Part shown: positions 12,479-22,305 of the stretch, one piece after another
Position numbering within the stretch: position 1 is the first letter of the stretch
How the letters are laid out: every line of letters begins with the position of its first letter
Assembly: GCA_964017065.1 (NCBI GenBank)
Contig: OZ024789.1
Location: 1,644,764-1,708,763, forward strand
Direction of reading: 5' to 3'
Source of the DNA: Haliclona indistincta
Taxonomy: Eukaryota; Porifera; Demospongiae; Haplosclerida; Chalinidae
Length of the DNA stretch: 64,000 bases
Program-made: the position numbers and the translations under genes
Notes under the pieces: generated by a model
What the model saw: the letters and a program-made list of their open reading frames with translations, nothing else
Told to the model about the DNA's origin: nothing
Database searches by the model: none

Positions 12479-12831
12479 GCTCGCAAATCAATTCACTGAC
12501 TTCTTTCGCTCGTAGCAGATTCGGAGTGCAGGGGATCGCTGGGGATCGCAACTTTAATCGAAAGAACACATTAAACTCTATCGGTTTCACTTCACTTCAG
12601 TTGAAAATCTGTTGCATTTCGTGCAATAAACGTGTAAAAGTATTTCGCCATATATTTTCATTGACAGTCGGCTCGCTCAGGCTCGCTCATGTGACATCCT
12701 GTCCGACCCCCCCTGGTAGAACACTATTGTGATTATTATACGTTGCTCAAAGGGTTAAATACGATTATGCCGCGCCCATTATGACGTAACCGTTTGGAAT
12801 GGGGTGAACTTAGCCGATCCCTACTACAGTA

Positions 12832-13224
12832 TGGGCCTCGCCATATAGACTGATTGCATTCCTAAGCGTGACATATATATATATATACATACATATATAC
12901 AAACATACAATTTCGACACAGTACTCCGCGATTACATGCCTCGCGCTAAGGCGCTCGGCAATTATGTCCCGTTATATCCCGCGGGAAAAGGGCGCGCTTC
13001 CGAGACTTTACGAGAGCGCTAGCCCTTTTCTGAGGGGTATAACGGGTCATACGTCCCGCCAACATGAGATGTAACTTACCTGTGCCATGCTAAAGGCTGT
13101 TCTGATTTTGGGCACGTGACGCGGAGAGAAATATGACGCGATATATCCCTAGAATAGCGCAAACAGAATTAGTCTGTATAATGACAGGAAGTTTACAAGT
13201 AGTCAAGATAAACGATCTTGTCTC
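12832..13224. other. 5' flank of NLR-1
   Basis: This non-coding stretch resumes the receptor upstream block interrupted by the MULE complex. It has a TA/CATA-rich run at 12872-12902 and the conserved TATATCCCGCGGG / ACGGGTCATACGTCCCGCC elements also found at 43180-43210. It contains the intact sequence CGAGACTTTACGAGAGCGCTAG, the empty-site equivalent of the MITE insertion at 42654. TCAAGATAAACGATCTTGTCTCATG directly before the start codon is shared with NLR-3. Confidence 0.5.
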
Positions 13225-16200
13225 ATGATCTCTATAGAGTTATGGCGTGCTCGTATAGGGCAGTTTAACGGCAAATGCCGATCTGGATCGAGTCTTTACT
13301 TCTGCTTTTCGTTTCTATTCTACCCGTACTCAGCTCGTTGTCGCAAGAATGGCGCGGTCTCCTCACAATACCCGGACCCCAGCTCCCTGACCACAGCAGT
13401 CGCTAGCGAAGACTCTGCTAAAAGATTGTCTCCCACGATTTCCTCGCCAGATTCATTATCAATTTCTAGAAGTTCTTTTCTTGATCTCTCTCAACTGTCA
13501 ACTACAAGCCACATCTCCTCGTGTTCCTTTAGCCCAGGCTCGTGTTCCATCAAGTGTACTCTTGGTCCCAGCTCGTGGCTCAGTGTGTTATTCTCGTTCT
13601 TACCTAGCTGCTCTCTCTCCTACTATAGCGGTGTGTGTCGCTCAGTATTACGGGAGACACCTCTCATTATTCTACTGATAGCCGGTATCATTTCTCATCA
13701 GTTGATCATGTCTGCAGGTGATGTAGAGACTAACCCAGGACCTATAGCATGTGAGTGGTATCCAGCTTACTGATATGATGATAATTCATCTTTCTGATTA
13801 GCTGATAGACCCAGAACTGATCAGCTGATATTTCTGAAGAAGGAGGATAGTTCTATTAAGCTTCAAGTATTTAAATGGATTACTTCACATGAAATGTGGC
13901 AATGTGAAAACTTTGCTCATATGCTCCTCAAAGACGATATTCAAGTGAGAAGATATCGTAATGACTGCAAAGGGAAGGATGAGTTCGTACATGAGGTTCT
14001 GAGAGACTGGTTATCACGTGATGATTGTGACTCTACTGATTCAGCTGTTCCACGCACTTGGTCAGCTCTTGCTGAGTGTGTCAGTGATGCTGGTCTAGAT
14101 GGAGCACTAGCTAAATCCATCAGAGACACTTGCCCTTCACCAGGTATTTGACATGTTCTAATTTCCTTATTTGAATATGCATGCTTGAGCTATATATTAT
14201 TAGTTAGACAGCACATCTGAGGATCTACATGATTTAGAAGCCCGAGAGCCGTTGCTATGTAGCATTGTTTATTCCGTCATTAAATTTTATTCATTAGCCA
14301 TTCCGTCTGTTACTCACTTTACGGCTTAAACGATGAGCCCTGAAAATAGCAATGCAAGTAGAACTCGATATTATCAAGGGCGTATAGAGAAAGAGGGCAT
14401 GCAACTGTCGATTACTCCCGTAGGATAGCGAAATACTTAGTGTTACTAAAAATAGACATCAATTAAACTCCGTATACTTTTAGTATACAGTGCATACGTC
14501 AGAGCGTATGCGGAGAGTGCAGAAATGGCTGCTAGTGCAGGTACACCTGTATCTAAACGGCGACGTAGTGACAAGTAGTAGCTGCTCGCCCTTGTCTGTA
14601 AGCGCTAGACGATTGCTTGTTGCTAAATGCGCGAGGGAAGGCACACTAGTCACGCATTCTTCAAGCTGGAGGCCATTGCACTATTCAAACACGTAGACGA
14701 CAAAGGCGCCAGGAGAACACCGGCGTAGGACTGATATCCGTCGCTGTGCCTGAGATCGCGGGACACATTGCCTAGCTAGGCGAGGCGTAGGTAGGCTGGA
14801 TCATGGATCTGAAAATATATTATGCGTCATTTGTTACTGCCTACTTTTTTCTACGTCAGTAATTGATGGGCGTAACTTCTAATTTTAGTAACAATGAATA
14901 TTTCGCTATCCTACGAGAGTGATTGACGGTTGCATGCCCTCTTTCTCTATACGCCCTTGATATTATCTCACTTTTCAAAATTTAATCTTGTATATACGAA
15001 GCTTCGTTCTTGAGTTATGGCATGATTTGCGATCTATATGGCTGTTGCTGGCTATCTAGAGTTCTACGTAGACATAAATATCCTCAGCTGACTGCCTAGA
15101 AGCTGATAGGTCATTGCAGGATAGCAACACATGCATGTCTACGCAAGCTATATATGGACGCTATCTCACTCTTGTTGCTGAATATTAAAGACACGCCAAG
15201 TTGTATTCTGCACTGATTGGCACTGATTGGCTTCATCTCGGCAGCACTGATTTGCATAACTATTATATACTGCATTGTGATTGCTGTACGGAAAGGTACA
15301 TTAGCTGCAGTTTACAGAGTATGTGAAATGGTGGCATTGCACAAAGGCATCTGCACTTTGCTTTCTTTGTACTGGTTGACCAAATACAATTTTTTATAGC
15401 TACAGGGCAGAGACAGTACAAAGATGGTATTGGTGTGCAACTTACTAAATCACAAACATCGCAACTAGACACTAGTGAAGGTGAGAGTCATATGACATTG
15501 TGAGTTCATAGTTTAATTGCCATTACTCTCAGGTCAAACACAGCAGTCTGATGTCACTCATTCACCATCACACACCACAACACCTTCTGATCCAGCTAGT
15601 CGAGGTACATGATATTCAATGAAAATTTAATGATCTCATTCATCTTTGCTCACCAGCTGGTCCTGCCCACTCCACGCCACACCCCCTCACCACCTACCAG
15701 GAGTATCTGAAGGACCTGTACAGTGCAGAGTATCCTGACTACTCAAAGCAACAGTTCACTGCCAGCCGTCCCAAGCAGATTGTCAATCTGGTCTTAGTCC
15801 ACAAAGAAAGATACGAGGGAGACAAGTTACAGCAAGAGTGCCTCCTCTACCAGTTGCATGGTAATATAGACCTGATCCAACAGAAGAAGACTCCTCTCAC
15901 TAAGGACCAGATCACAGTACTAGCTAGTGGGGCTACAGCTCGTAGGGTACTGATAGAGGGTGCACCAGGCATCGGCAAGACCACCTTGCTTTGGCAGCTA
16001 TGCCACCAGTGGGCAGATGGTGAGCTACTACAGCAGTGGGAGCTAGTAATCCTGGTGCAGCTGAGAGACGAGACAACACGAACTGCCCAGTGCCTCTCTG
16101 ATCTCCTCTACCATCCTGACGACGACATCAGCAAGGCTGTTTGCCATATCGTGGAGCGACGAGAGGGACAGAATATACTGTTTATTTTCGATGGGTACGA

Positions 16201-19200
16201 TGAGTTATCTGATGACCAGCGAACAGACTCTCTCTTCATAAGGTTATTACGACGAGAATGTCGTGAACTTCGTAAAGCCACTGTTGTGGTGTCCAGTCGT
16301 CCCTTTGCTACCAAAACACTGCCGCACCAGTTCAAGAACAGCTTAGATCAACATATGGAGATTGTTGGTTTCAATGAGCAGGACATTGAGACCTACCTGA
16401 CCTCAGCATGTGAGAACAACCCCGAAATGCTGAGGGATCTGAATTCCTATATCTCCGCTCAAGCATTCATTTCATCAGTACTCTACAATCCTCTTCACTG
16501 TACCATTGTGACCGAGCTTTACTTACAATACTGGCAGAGAGGAGAGAAGGGCTTTGCTCCCAGCACCTTGACCCAGCTGTACGAGGCTCTTGTACTGAAT
16601 CTATTGCGACGTCATTTTTGCTTAGACAATACACCATCGTGGACCAATCTATCATCAAATGTCAGCAATCAGCTGAACCAGCTTGGTGAGCTTGCAGCCA
16701 AGGGAATAGTGCAGAGAAAGTACATCTTTGATAACGTTCACAGTGACACTCTCGGTTTAATGCACTCAGTGAAGCCTCTTCATGACTATCGACCAAACTA
16801 TCCAATATCTCAGGCTTTCACTCACCTAACCCTTCAAGAATTCTTAGCCAGTCGTTACTGGTCCCAGCTTCCTCCCCAACAGCTAACAGAACTACTACAG
16901 CGACACGACCTGTTTCCGATACATCAGTACCTCGTGGGAATGCACCGCAGCTCATGGTGGAAAGAAGAGTCTCTCCGAGTGACTCATTGGCCTGTGTTAC
17001 TATTCCTGGCTGGTCTCACTGCCATCCCTACTGAACTAATCACTCCATGGACTGATCAGCAGTATTCATCTTTGGCAAACTCAGAATCATTTGAAGGTCA
17101 TTAATATTTTGGTCAAGTTAGCTGCACCTAATTTTATCTAGCCTACTGAGGTCTTACATTTGAAGGTCATTAATATTTTGGTCAAGTTAGCTGCACCTAA
17201 TTTTATCTAGCCTACTGAGGTCTTACATGTATCACTTGCAAGGAAGATTTGAGTGTAAAGTATCACCTTGCAATCACTAAATTGTGTCAATTCAGTGGTA
17301 TATTTATTCACACAGAGCATGATCAAAGATTACAGTCTACGTTCTATGGCATACGCTATACCCTTGCCAGAAGTAATAAAAACCGCTGTATCACTGATTT
17401 GTTACACAATTATGACAAAAATAAAAGTAATTGCATTAAATTTTTTCTATACAGATGATAGTGACACTGATAACTCATCCTTTACAGACTCTGAATCAGA
17501 TGATGGTAATTTATACCTTTATAAAGCACATGCAGAATTGATAGAATTGCTGCAGGGCAGAGTAACTGCATCAATTCTCACTTTTTAGTGGTATAATTAT
17601 CTGCTCCGACCTAATTGAAAATCTTTGACCCGCTTTGAAACCGGTCGACCGGTTTCGAAGCGGGTTAGAAGCGCGCGCCTGTTAACCTAATGCTGAATGC
17701 GGGTGCATGAATTACATTTAAAAATTTATTCATAAGAAAATACGGGAATGTGCGGCAAATTCTTACGGATTTTGCTGGTTAATTAATAATTAGAATAGTT
17801 AGATAACATTGTGGTTTTCAACTTTTGGTAAGCTCCATAAAAGTACGCGGATTATTATACTACACATCGCAATCATAATTTATTGCTCTTTGCTTCCGTG
17901 CAGAGATTGTCATACTATCACTATTCCAGAATAACCAAAAAAGCTGTGACATGTTTCTAAGCAGTTTAATTGTTAAAAACAACTGTAGCATGCACACAAT
18001 ATTTAATTGCTGCGCTGTGTTGCTGAACCACTCTTAACGGAGTTCCTGTCAATTTAGCTGGTAAGCTTGCTGTGCTGCTCTACTAAACCACAGCAACGAC
18101 GCTCCTGTCGATGACTGTAGTAGGACATGATGCTCTAACACTTTTCAGTCTTGCTGCACTGAGCTATAACTGTGACGACGTGTCTGCTATTAGCTACGTA
18201 GGTTCTGTCGATCTAGCGCACCCTGAAGCGTTGAAATGTTAACAGTTTTAAAACTGGCCAACTGAGTTATGTGGTTGTAAATTGGGCTAACCGGTTTCGA
18301 AACCGGCGGCCGGCTTCGAACTGGGAATCAGGTCGTAACTTATCCATAATTATAAAATTATTTGATGTACACTATAATTCAACTAGGCATCTCTGCAATG
18401 TTATCATTCGATGAGATGGATTAGACACAATCAAAACTGATTTCCTGCATGTCCATGATCAGATGCTGTATATAGCTCCTGTAAATTGTTAGACTGATGT
18501 GTGAGTGCTTCTCGTTCCTACGCTCAGTACTCACTCTCATAATCCATTGACGTCTTTTTCTCCCTGTTGTACTATCAAGAGTTTATAATGAACAGAGAGT
18601 ATCGCACTCCAATTGGTCCATCACGGAGACTCTCGGGAAAGTAACGTGACCAGCACGCAAGCGCTATTACGTGTTCTGACGTTGTTCAATACTTGTCGAT
18701 TTTGCCTACGTAATGCGATATGCATGCAGGCTAGGCACGCCCAGCGACCTGCACGTGCAAGCCTTAGCAACGACGATGAAGCGAGCAGTAGCAAGCGATC
18801 ACGAGTTTCATGGAACTCCGCAGGCAAAACGACCAGCTAGTTTACCAGTGGACAGCTTCATTAACGCTTTAAGTACTGCTGGAGACAGCCGGCTGGAGAC
18901 AAAGAATATGGCGATTGGCTTAATTTTCGGGTGGGATACACAGTAACGAAAGGACATCAGCTTATCATCGACTCTAAAGTTTGGCATTTACATCCTCCTG
19001 CTGGATCTACTTCACGAACAGCCGCACTTGCCAGCCGCATTAGAGTATGCATTGTTACGTCACGTTATAAAATTAATTATTTGCGGACGTCATTTGCTCG
19101 CGTGCTGGTCACGTTACTTTCCCGAGAGTCTCCGTGATGGACCAATTGGAGTGCGATACTCTCTGTTCATTATAAACTCTTGGTACTATTAAGTATAATT

Positions 19201-20692
19201 AATTTTATTAGAAACACGTACAAGCAAGAATCCACTTTGTGTGGTGTCTCCTATGTATATATCTGTCTCTGAATAGATGTTGATCTGATCAAGCCCCACC
19301 CCTCTCTGTGTCAGCTGCTGTTTGAGTCTCAGTCTCCTCAGTTAGTATCCACTGTGTTCAGTGGGAGGAGGGTTTGGCCTGACCATGCGATGACCTCTCC
19401 ACTAGACTGGTTTACAACTGGATACTGTATCACTCACAGTGACACTACCTCCTCATGGAGTGTGCTATTTGGCAACCAACTCTCTGCTCCCTCTCCTCAG
19501 AGTCTTCAAGCATTCTCCTCTGGTCTCCACTACTCATCCACCACCACACACAGTACTGAGGGAACTGGATCACTGACTAAACTGATTCTTTATACAGATG
19601 CTCTTTATCCTATCTCTCCATATCTTGAGGTCTTTCCCTCTCTATTCCCATACTCACAGGCGATCACAGAAATGCGCTTGTATGGTGACCTGTGCTCTGA
19701 TGATAGAAGTGTCCCTGTGCTGCAACAACTCTCCCACTACTGCCCACAATTGAGAAAATTGCACCTCCCTAGACTCCGCCCACCATACCTGTCATTAGTA
19801 CCTCAACTCCCTCGGCTTACACTGGACACACTCCACCTCACACTACCCCTCATGAAGGATGACAGTGTTCTTGGTCATCATCTCCAGCAGTGCCTAGCAC
19901 TAAAACACCTCACACTCATCTCAGACGAGTGAGTCAATACTATTACAATAGTTCATATAAAGAGAGAACAATGGTCAAACTGCAATAAAAGTACACTTTT
20001 TATACAAAGATTATTGATTGTAGAAATGTTCACAGTGCGCTACACACTATGTGCTATTGTGCATTTTGACACAAATAACCGTCACACAATGTTTGATTTT
20101 CATTGCACAGAGACCTTTACATCATCACTCCCTTCCTGACCAGTATCTCACCTCTTCTTGCTCGCCAGATAGAGCACTTTCACCTATGGCATGTCTCAAT
20201 CACCAGTGGAGCATGTGTAGGAGTACTAGTACACTCACTGACATCCCCTCACTCCTCTCTACACAAGCTGGAGCTGAATGCCTGCACTATCCCCAGCAGT
20301 GACTACCGTCACCTGACCACAGCCATAGCCACCAGTAACCTGACACGCTTTACTACCGTCAACAGTCTCCATATTGATGTCACAGCAGCCAAGGGACTAG
20401 CCGCAGCACTAACACACAGCAAGACACTGGAGGAGGTTGACGTGATGGAGGACCCCGAGATGAACAATGATGTGGCAGTAATCCTAGCAGAGGCTATGAA
20501 CCACAGTAGTGTGAAGAAACTGACAATAGGAAAACTTAGTAAAGGTACTGTATTAGACTGTAACTACCCAAAGGACAGAGTACACTTTAGTGAATATTAA
20601 TTTTGAAATGTTCATTTTTGTTTTCAGCTTTTAAAGTTTTCAAATCAACAAACAATGATTTCAATGTGTCACTGTATAGTATAATAGTATAG
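13225..20692 (+). CDS. NLR-1: 2A-bearing DEATH-NACHT-LRR receptor
   Basis: Nine exons: 13225-13750, 13802-14143, 15406-15480, 15533-15604, 15657-17096, 17455-17505, 19277-19928, 20111-20544, 20637-20692. All junctions are phase 1 except exon 7/8 (phase 2); the total is 1216 codons including stop. Residues 1-172 are a Ser-rich peptide with a hydrophobic segment (TPLIILLIAGIISHQLI) ending in a 2A motif, GDVETNPG/P. Then come a DEATH-like fold (TWSALAECVSDAGLDGALA), two short linkers, and NACHT with Walker A GAPGIGKTTLLWQL (from about residue 440), Walker B LFIFDGYDELSDDQR and VVSSRP. The winged-helix end is FTHLTLQEFLASRYWSQLP; next come a small acidic exon and LRR-like repeats. NLRs are cytosolic innate sensors that oligomerise on ligand binding. 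The tail exon follows conservation with NLR-2 and -3; reading through exon 8 instead would stop near 20600. Confidence 0.85.
13717..13743 (+). other. 2A ribosome-skipping motif in NLR-1
   Basis: The codons read GDVETNPGP, matching the D(V/I)ExNPGP consensus. In known 2A peptides the Gly-Pro bond is not formed and translation continues, releasing an upstream peptide (here 172 residues). The exon donor lies two codons after the Pro. A CAG/GTGATG donor-like site at the first base of the motif would remove it in frame. Equivalent motifs occur in NLR-2 (28282-28308), NLR-3 (43901-43927) and NLR-4 (58566-58592). Confidence 0.85.
14376..14958. mobile_element. MULE-type MITE in intron 2 of NLR-1
   Basis: The terminal inverted repeats begin AAGGGCGTATAGAGAAAGAG and extend, diverged, for about 100 bp. 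The flanks repeat GATATTATC (14367-14375 and 14959-14967), a 9-bp duplication as in Mutator-type elements. NLR-3 lacks the insertion at the matching place (about 44565). No coding sequence is evident inside. Confidence 0.75.
17090..17227 (+). repeat. 69-bp tandem duplication across the exon 5 donor of NLR-1
   Basis: Two near-identical 69-base copies (17090-17158, 17159-17227) each begin TTTGAAGGTCATTAATATTT and so each carry the exon 5 splice donor. Use of the second donor would include an in-frame TAA, so only the first gives a full product. NLR-3 has a single copy. Confidence 0.85.
17600..18340. mobile_element. Inverted-repeat element in intron 6 of NLR-1
   Basis: The ends are diverged inverted repeats built around CCGACCTAATT, CTTTGACCCGCTTTGAAACC and the palindrome AAACCGGTCGACCGGTTTCG at left, and AACCGGTTTCGAAACCGG with GAATCAGGTCGTAAC at right. 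The orthologous insertion occurs in NLR-3 (about 47158-47857) but not in NLR-4 (uninterrupted near 63335). Limits are approximate; a duplication near ATAATTATCT is likely. Confidence 0.6.
18576..19182. mobile_element. 607-bp MITE with ~89-bp inverted repeats in NLR-1
   Basis: Near-perfect terminal repeats start CAAGAGTTTATAATGAACAG and contain GGACCAATTGGAGTGCGATA. The flanks carry GTACTAT (18569-18575 and 19183-19189), a 7-bp duplication. NLR-2 and NLR-3 have empty sites reading CTGTTGTATTATTT and CTGTTGTATTGTTT. Short open frames inside are not gene-like. Confidence 0.8.
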
Positions 20693-20836
20693 TAACTGGG
20701 TAGTAGATCATTATATCAAGTGATAATAGGTCGATGCTGCTGCAGGGAGTAGCTCCCAGCTCAGTATAATAATGATGATTGAATTGGTTCAACTATATTG
20801 GATTTGGATAATAGTACATTTGTCACTGGAGCAACA
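20693..20836. other. 145-bp convergent gap between NLR-1 and PIM-A
   Basis: This short gap between two converging stop codons is almost base-identical with 32585-32728 and 49990-50133. It contains a hairpin-forming GGGAGTAGCTCCC and an AT-rich imperfect palindrome around ATCATTATATCAAGTGATAAT. With so little room the two transcripts probably overlap at their 3' ends (inference). Confidence 0.6.
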
Positions 20837-22250
20837 CTAGCAATGACTGATCTTGAGTTGTGCCTTGCGTCTGTTCATTGTAGGAGTCCGAGGCATAGAG
20901 TGGTCCAGGGGTATGGCTAGTCTATGTACAGGGACTGGTGCCTGTACTGCTAGGGAGAGTACTGGACTGTGGCTGGGAGTAGCTGAGACTGGAGAGAGGA
21001 TGGTCGGAGGACTAGGAGTGCTGGGAGGACGAGGAGAGGCAGAGGGTCGCTGGTGATGAGAGAGATCACGAGATAGAGGAGGAGAGAAACTGGGAGCAAC
21101 AGCAGCACGATGTAGGGAGGTGGAGGAGAGCTTCTGAGATCGGGCGCTGGTGGAGGACATTTTCATCCATGGGTGGTTGATGATCTGGTGTAGACTGGGT
21201 CTGTCCTGAGGAGTGATGGACAGCATCCAACGAATGAGAGACTGTGCCTCTGTAGAGAAACACTAGTAGTAACAACAGCTCACCAAATCATCGCTCACTC
21301 TCTCTTACCGTGTGATATGGGTACTTGGAAGCCGATCTCAGCTCTGATGATCTCGTGGTCCTCTTCAAAGGGGATGTCTCCCTGGAGCATATCAAACAGC
21401 AGTATACCCAGTGACCAGACAGTGGCTGGGACAGCATGGTAGCAGTGTTGGGACAACCACTCAGGTGGACTATACACTCGTGTACCTGAGATGAGAAAGA
21501 GACACATCATCCCAGTACTTGTAGATGTTGGTAGCTCAGTTGAAGTGATGGATTACATTAGAATCATGTTCATAACCTAATTACACTCTAAGATATCACA
21601 TGTTGATTTCATCACAACAGCCCTAGCTCACAACACCACCAGTGGAGCTAGCTCACAGCACAGGTGTGTGTCACAGGTGCAGTGATGACTAAGGGTTTCT
21701 ACTAACCAATGCAATATGCTGACCAGGCTTCATACGATAAGCTACCATAACAGCATGTTACTGGAACTAGCTGCCACTTGACATGCTTTACTAAGGTACG
21801 TGTGGCCACCCGACCAGGTACAGTAATGTCAGCTAACCCACAACAAGAGAATTCATGTGTCCATGCATTATAGCTCATTCACCTTCATATTCAGTGAACA
21901 GTTCTTCACTGTAGAATGTCCCTGATCCAAAGTCTATCAGCTTGATGTGGTGATTCTGTAGGTCTATCAGTATATTCTCATCCTTGATGTCTCTATGGAC
22001 CACGCCCATTGCATGACAGTACTGGATTGAGTCTAGTATTTGACGGAACAGGAACCTGGCTGATCGCTCACTGACTACGCCCTTCTGAGTGATGTAGTCG
22101 AATAGGTCAATGTATTTTTCTGGTTTCTCCATTACGATAAAAATTATAGAAGTGAGTCTTGTCCTCGAAATAGTCTAACATACGAATAATGAACTTGTGA
22201 CGAAGCTTGTGCAGTAGAGCTACTTCCCTGGGTACAACCTGACCATTAAT

Positions 22251-22252
<2 letters not shown>

Positions 22253-22304
<52 letters not shown>
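22253..22304. repeat. (GA)n microsatellite forming the PIM-A acceptor tract
   Basis: An uninterrupted GA run whose left edge touches the catalytic exon of PIM-A at 22250. On the sense strand of the kinase it reads (TC)n followed directly by AG and the exon, so it serves as the polypyrimidine tract. Equivalent runs lie at 34229-34456 and 51541-51631. Confidence 0.9.

Positions 22305-22305
<1 letters not shown>

Larger units (their letters stand above)
7579..12716. mobile_element. Nested 5.1-kb DNA transposon with HIRAN gene and P-like transposase
   Basis: The ends are short inverted repeats (CAGGGGGGGTCGGACA at left, its complement ending at 12716 with one extra G). They are flanked by an 8-bp duplication TAGAACAC (7571-7578 and 12717-12724). 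The insertion splits the last exon of the MULE gene, so it is the younger of the two. It encodes two convergent genes: a plus-strand HIRAN-domain protein and a minus-strand, 11-exon transposase-like protein. An 8-bp target site and CAGGG end fit the hAT, P and KDZ superfamilies; the protein looks closest to P-element/THAP9-like enzymes, so I leave the superfamily open. Confidence 0.82.
3157..12821. mobile_element. Mutator-like (MULE) DNA transposon, interrupted by a nested element
   Basis: The ends are inverted repeats of about 43 bp beginning GGGATCGGCTAAGTTCACCC; the right copy ends at 12821. The flanks carry a perfect 10-bp target duplication TACTACAGTA (3147-3156 and 12822-12831), in the 9-11 bp range typical of MULEs. 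Inside are a subterminal minisatellite and a spliced transposase gene (4010 to about 7588) with a MULE DDE domain and SWIM finger. Removing the nested element (7579-12716 plus one target copy) leaves a normal-sized element of about 4.5 kb. A one-base frameshift and a substituted catalytic residue suggest this copy is no longer autonomous. Confidence 0.88.

Noticed and set aside
13481..13678. Second open frame overlapping the 2A exon, also at 58204-58524
   Set aside because: It is not maintained in all copies and has no motif; it is a shadow of the Ser-rich frame.
20545..20600. Receptor ending by read-through of exon 8 (GTVLDCNYPKDRV tail)
   Set aside because: The tail diverges after DRV in each copy, whereas the exon 9 tail (VFKSTNND...SLYSIIV) is conserved in frame in all three, so I prefer splicing; I cannot exclude the read-through isoform.
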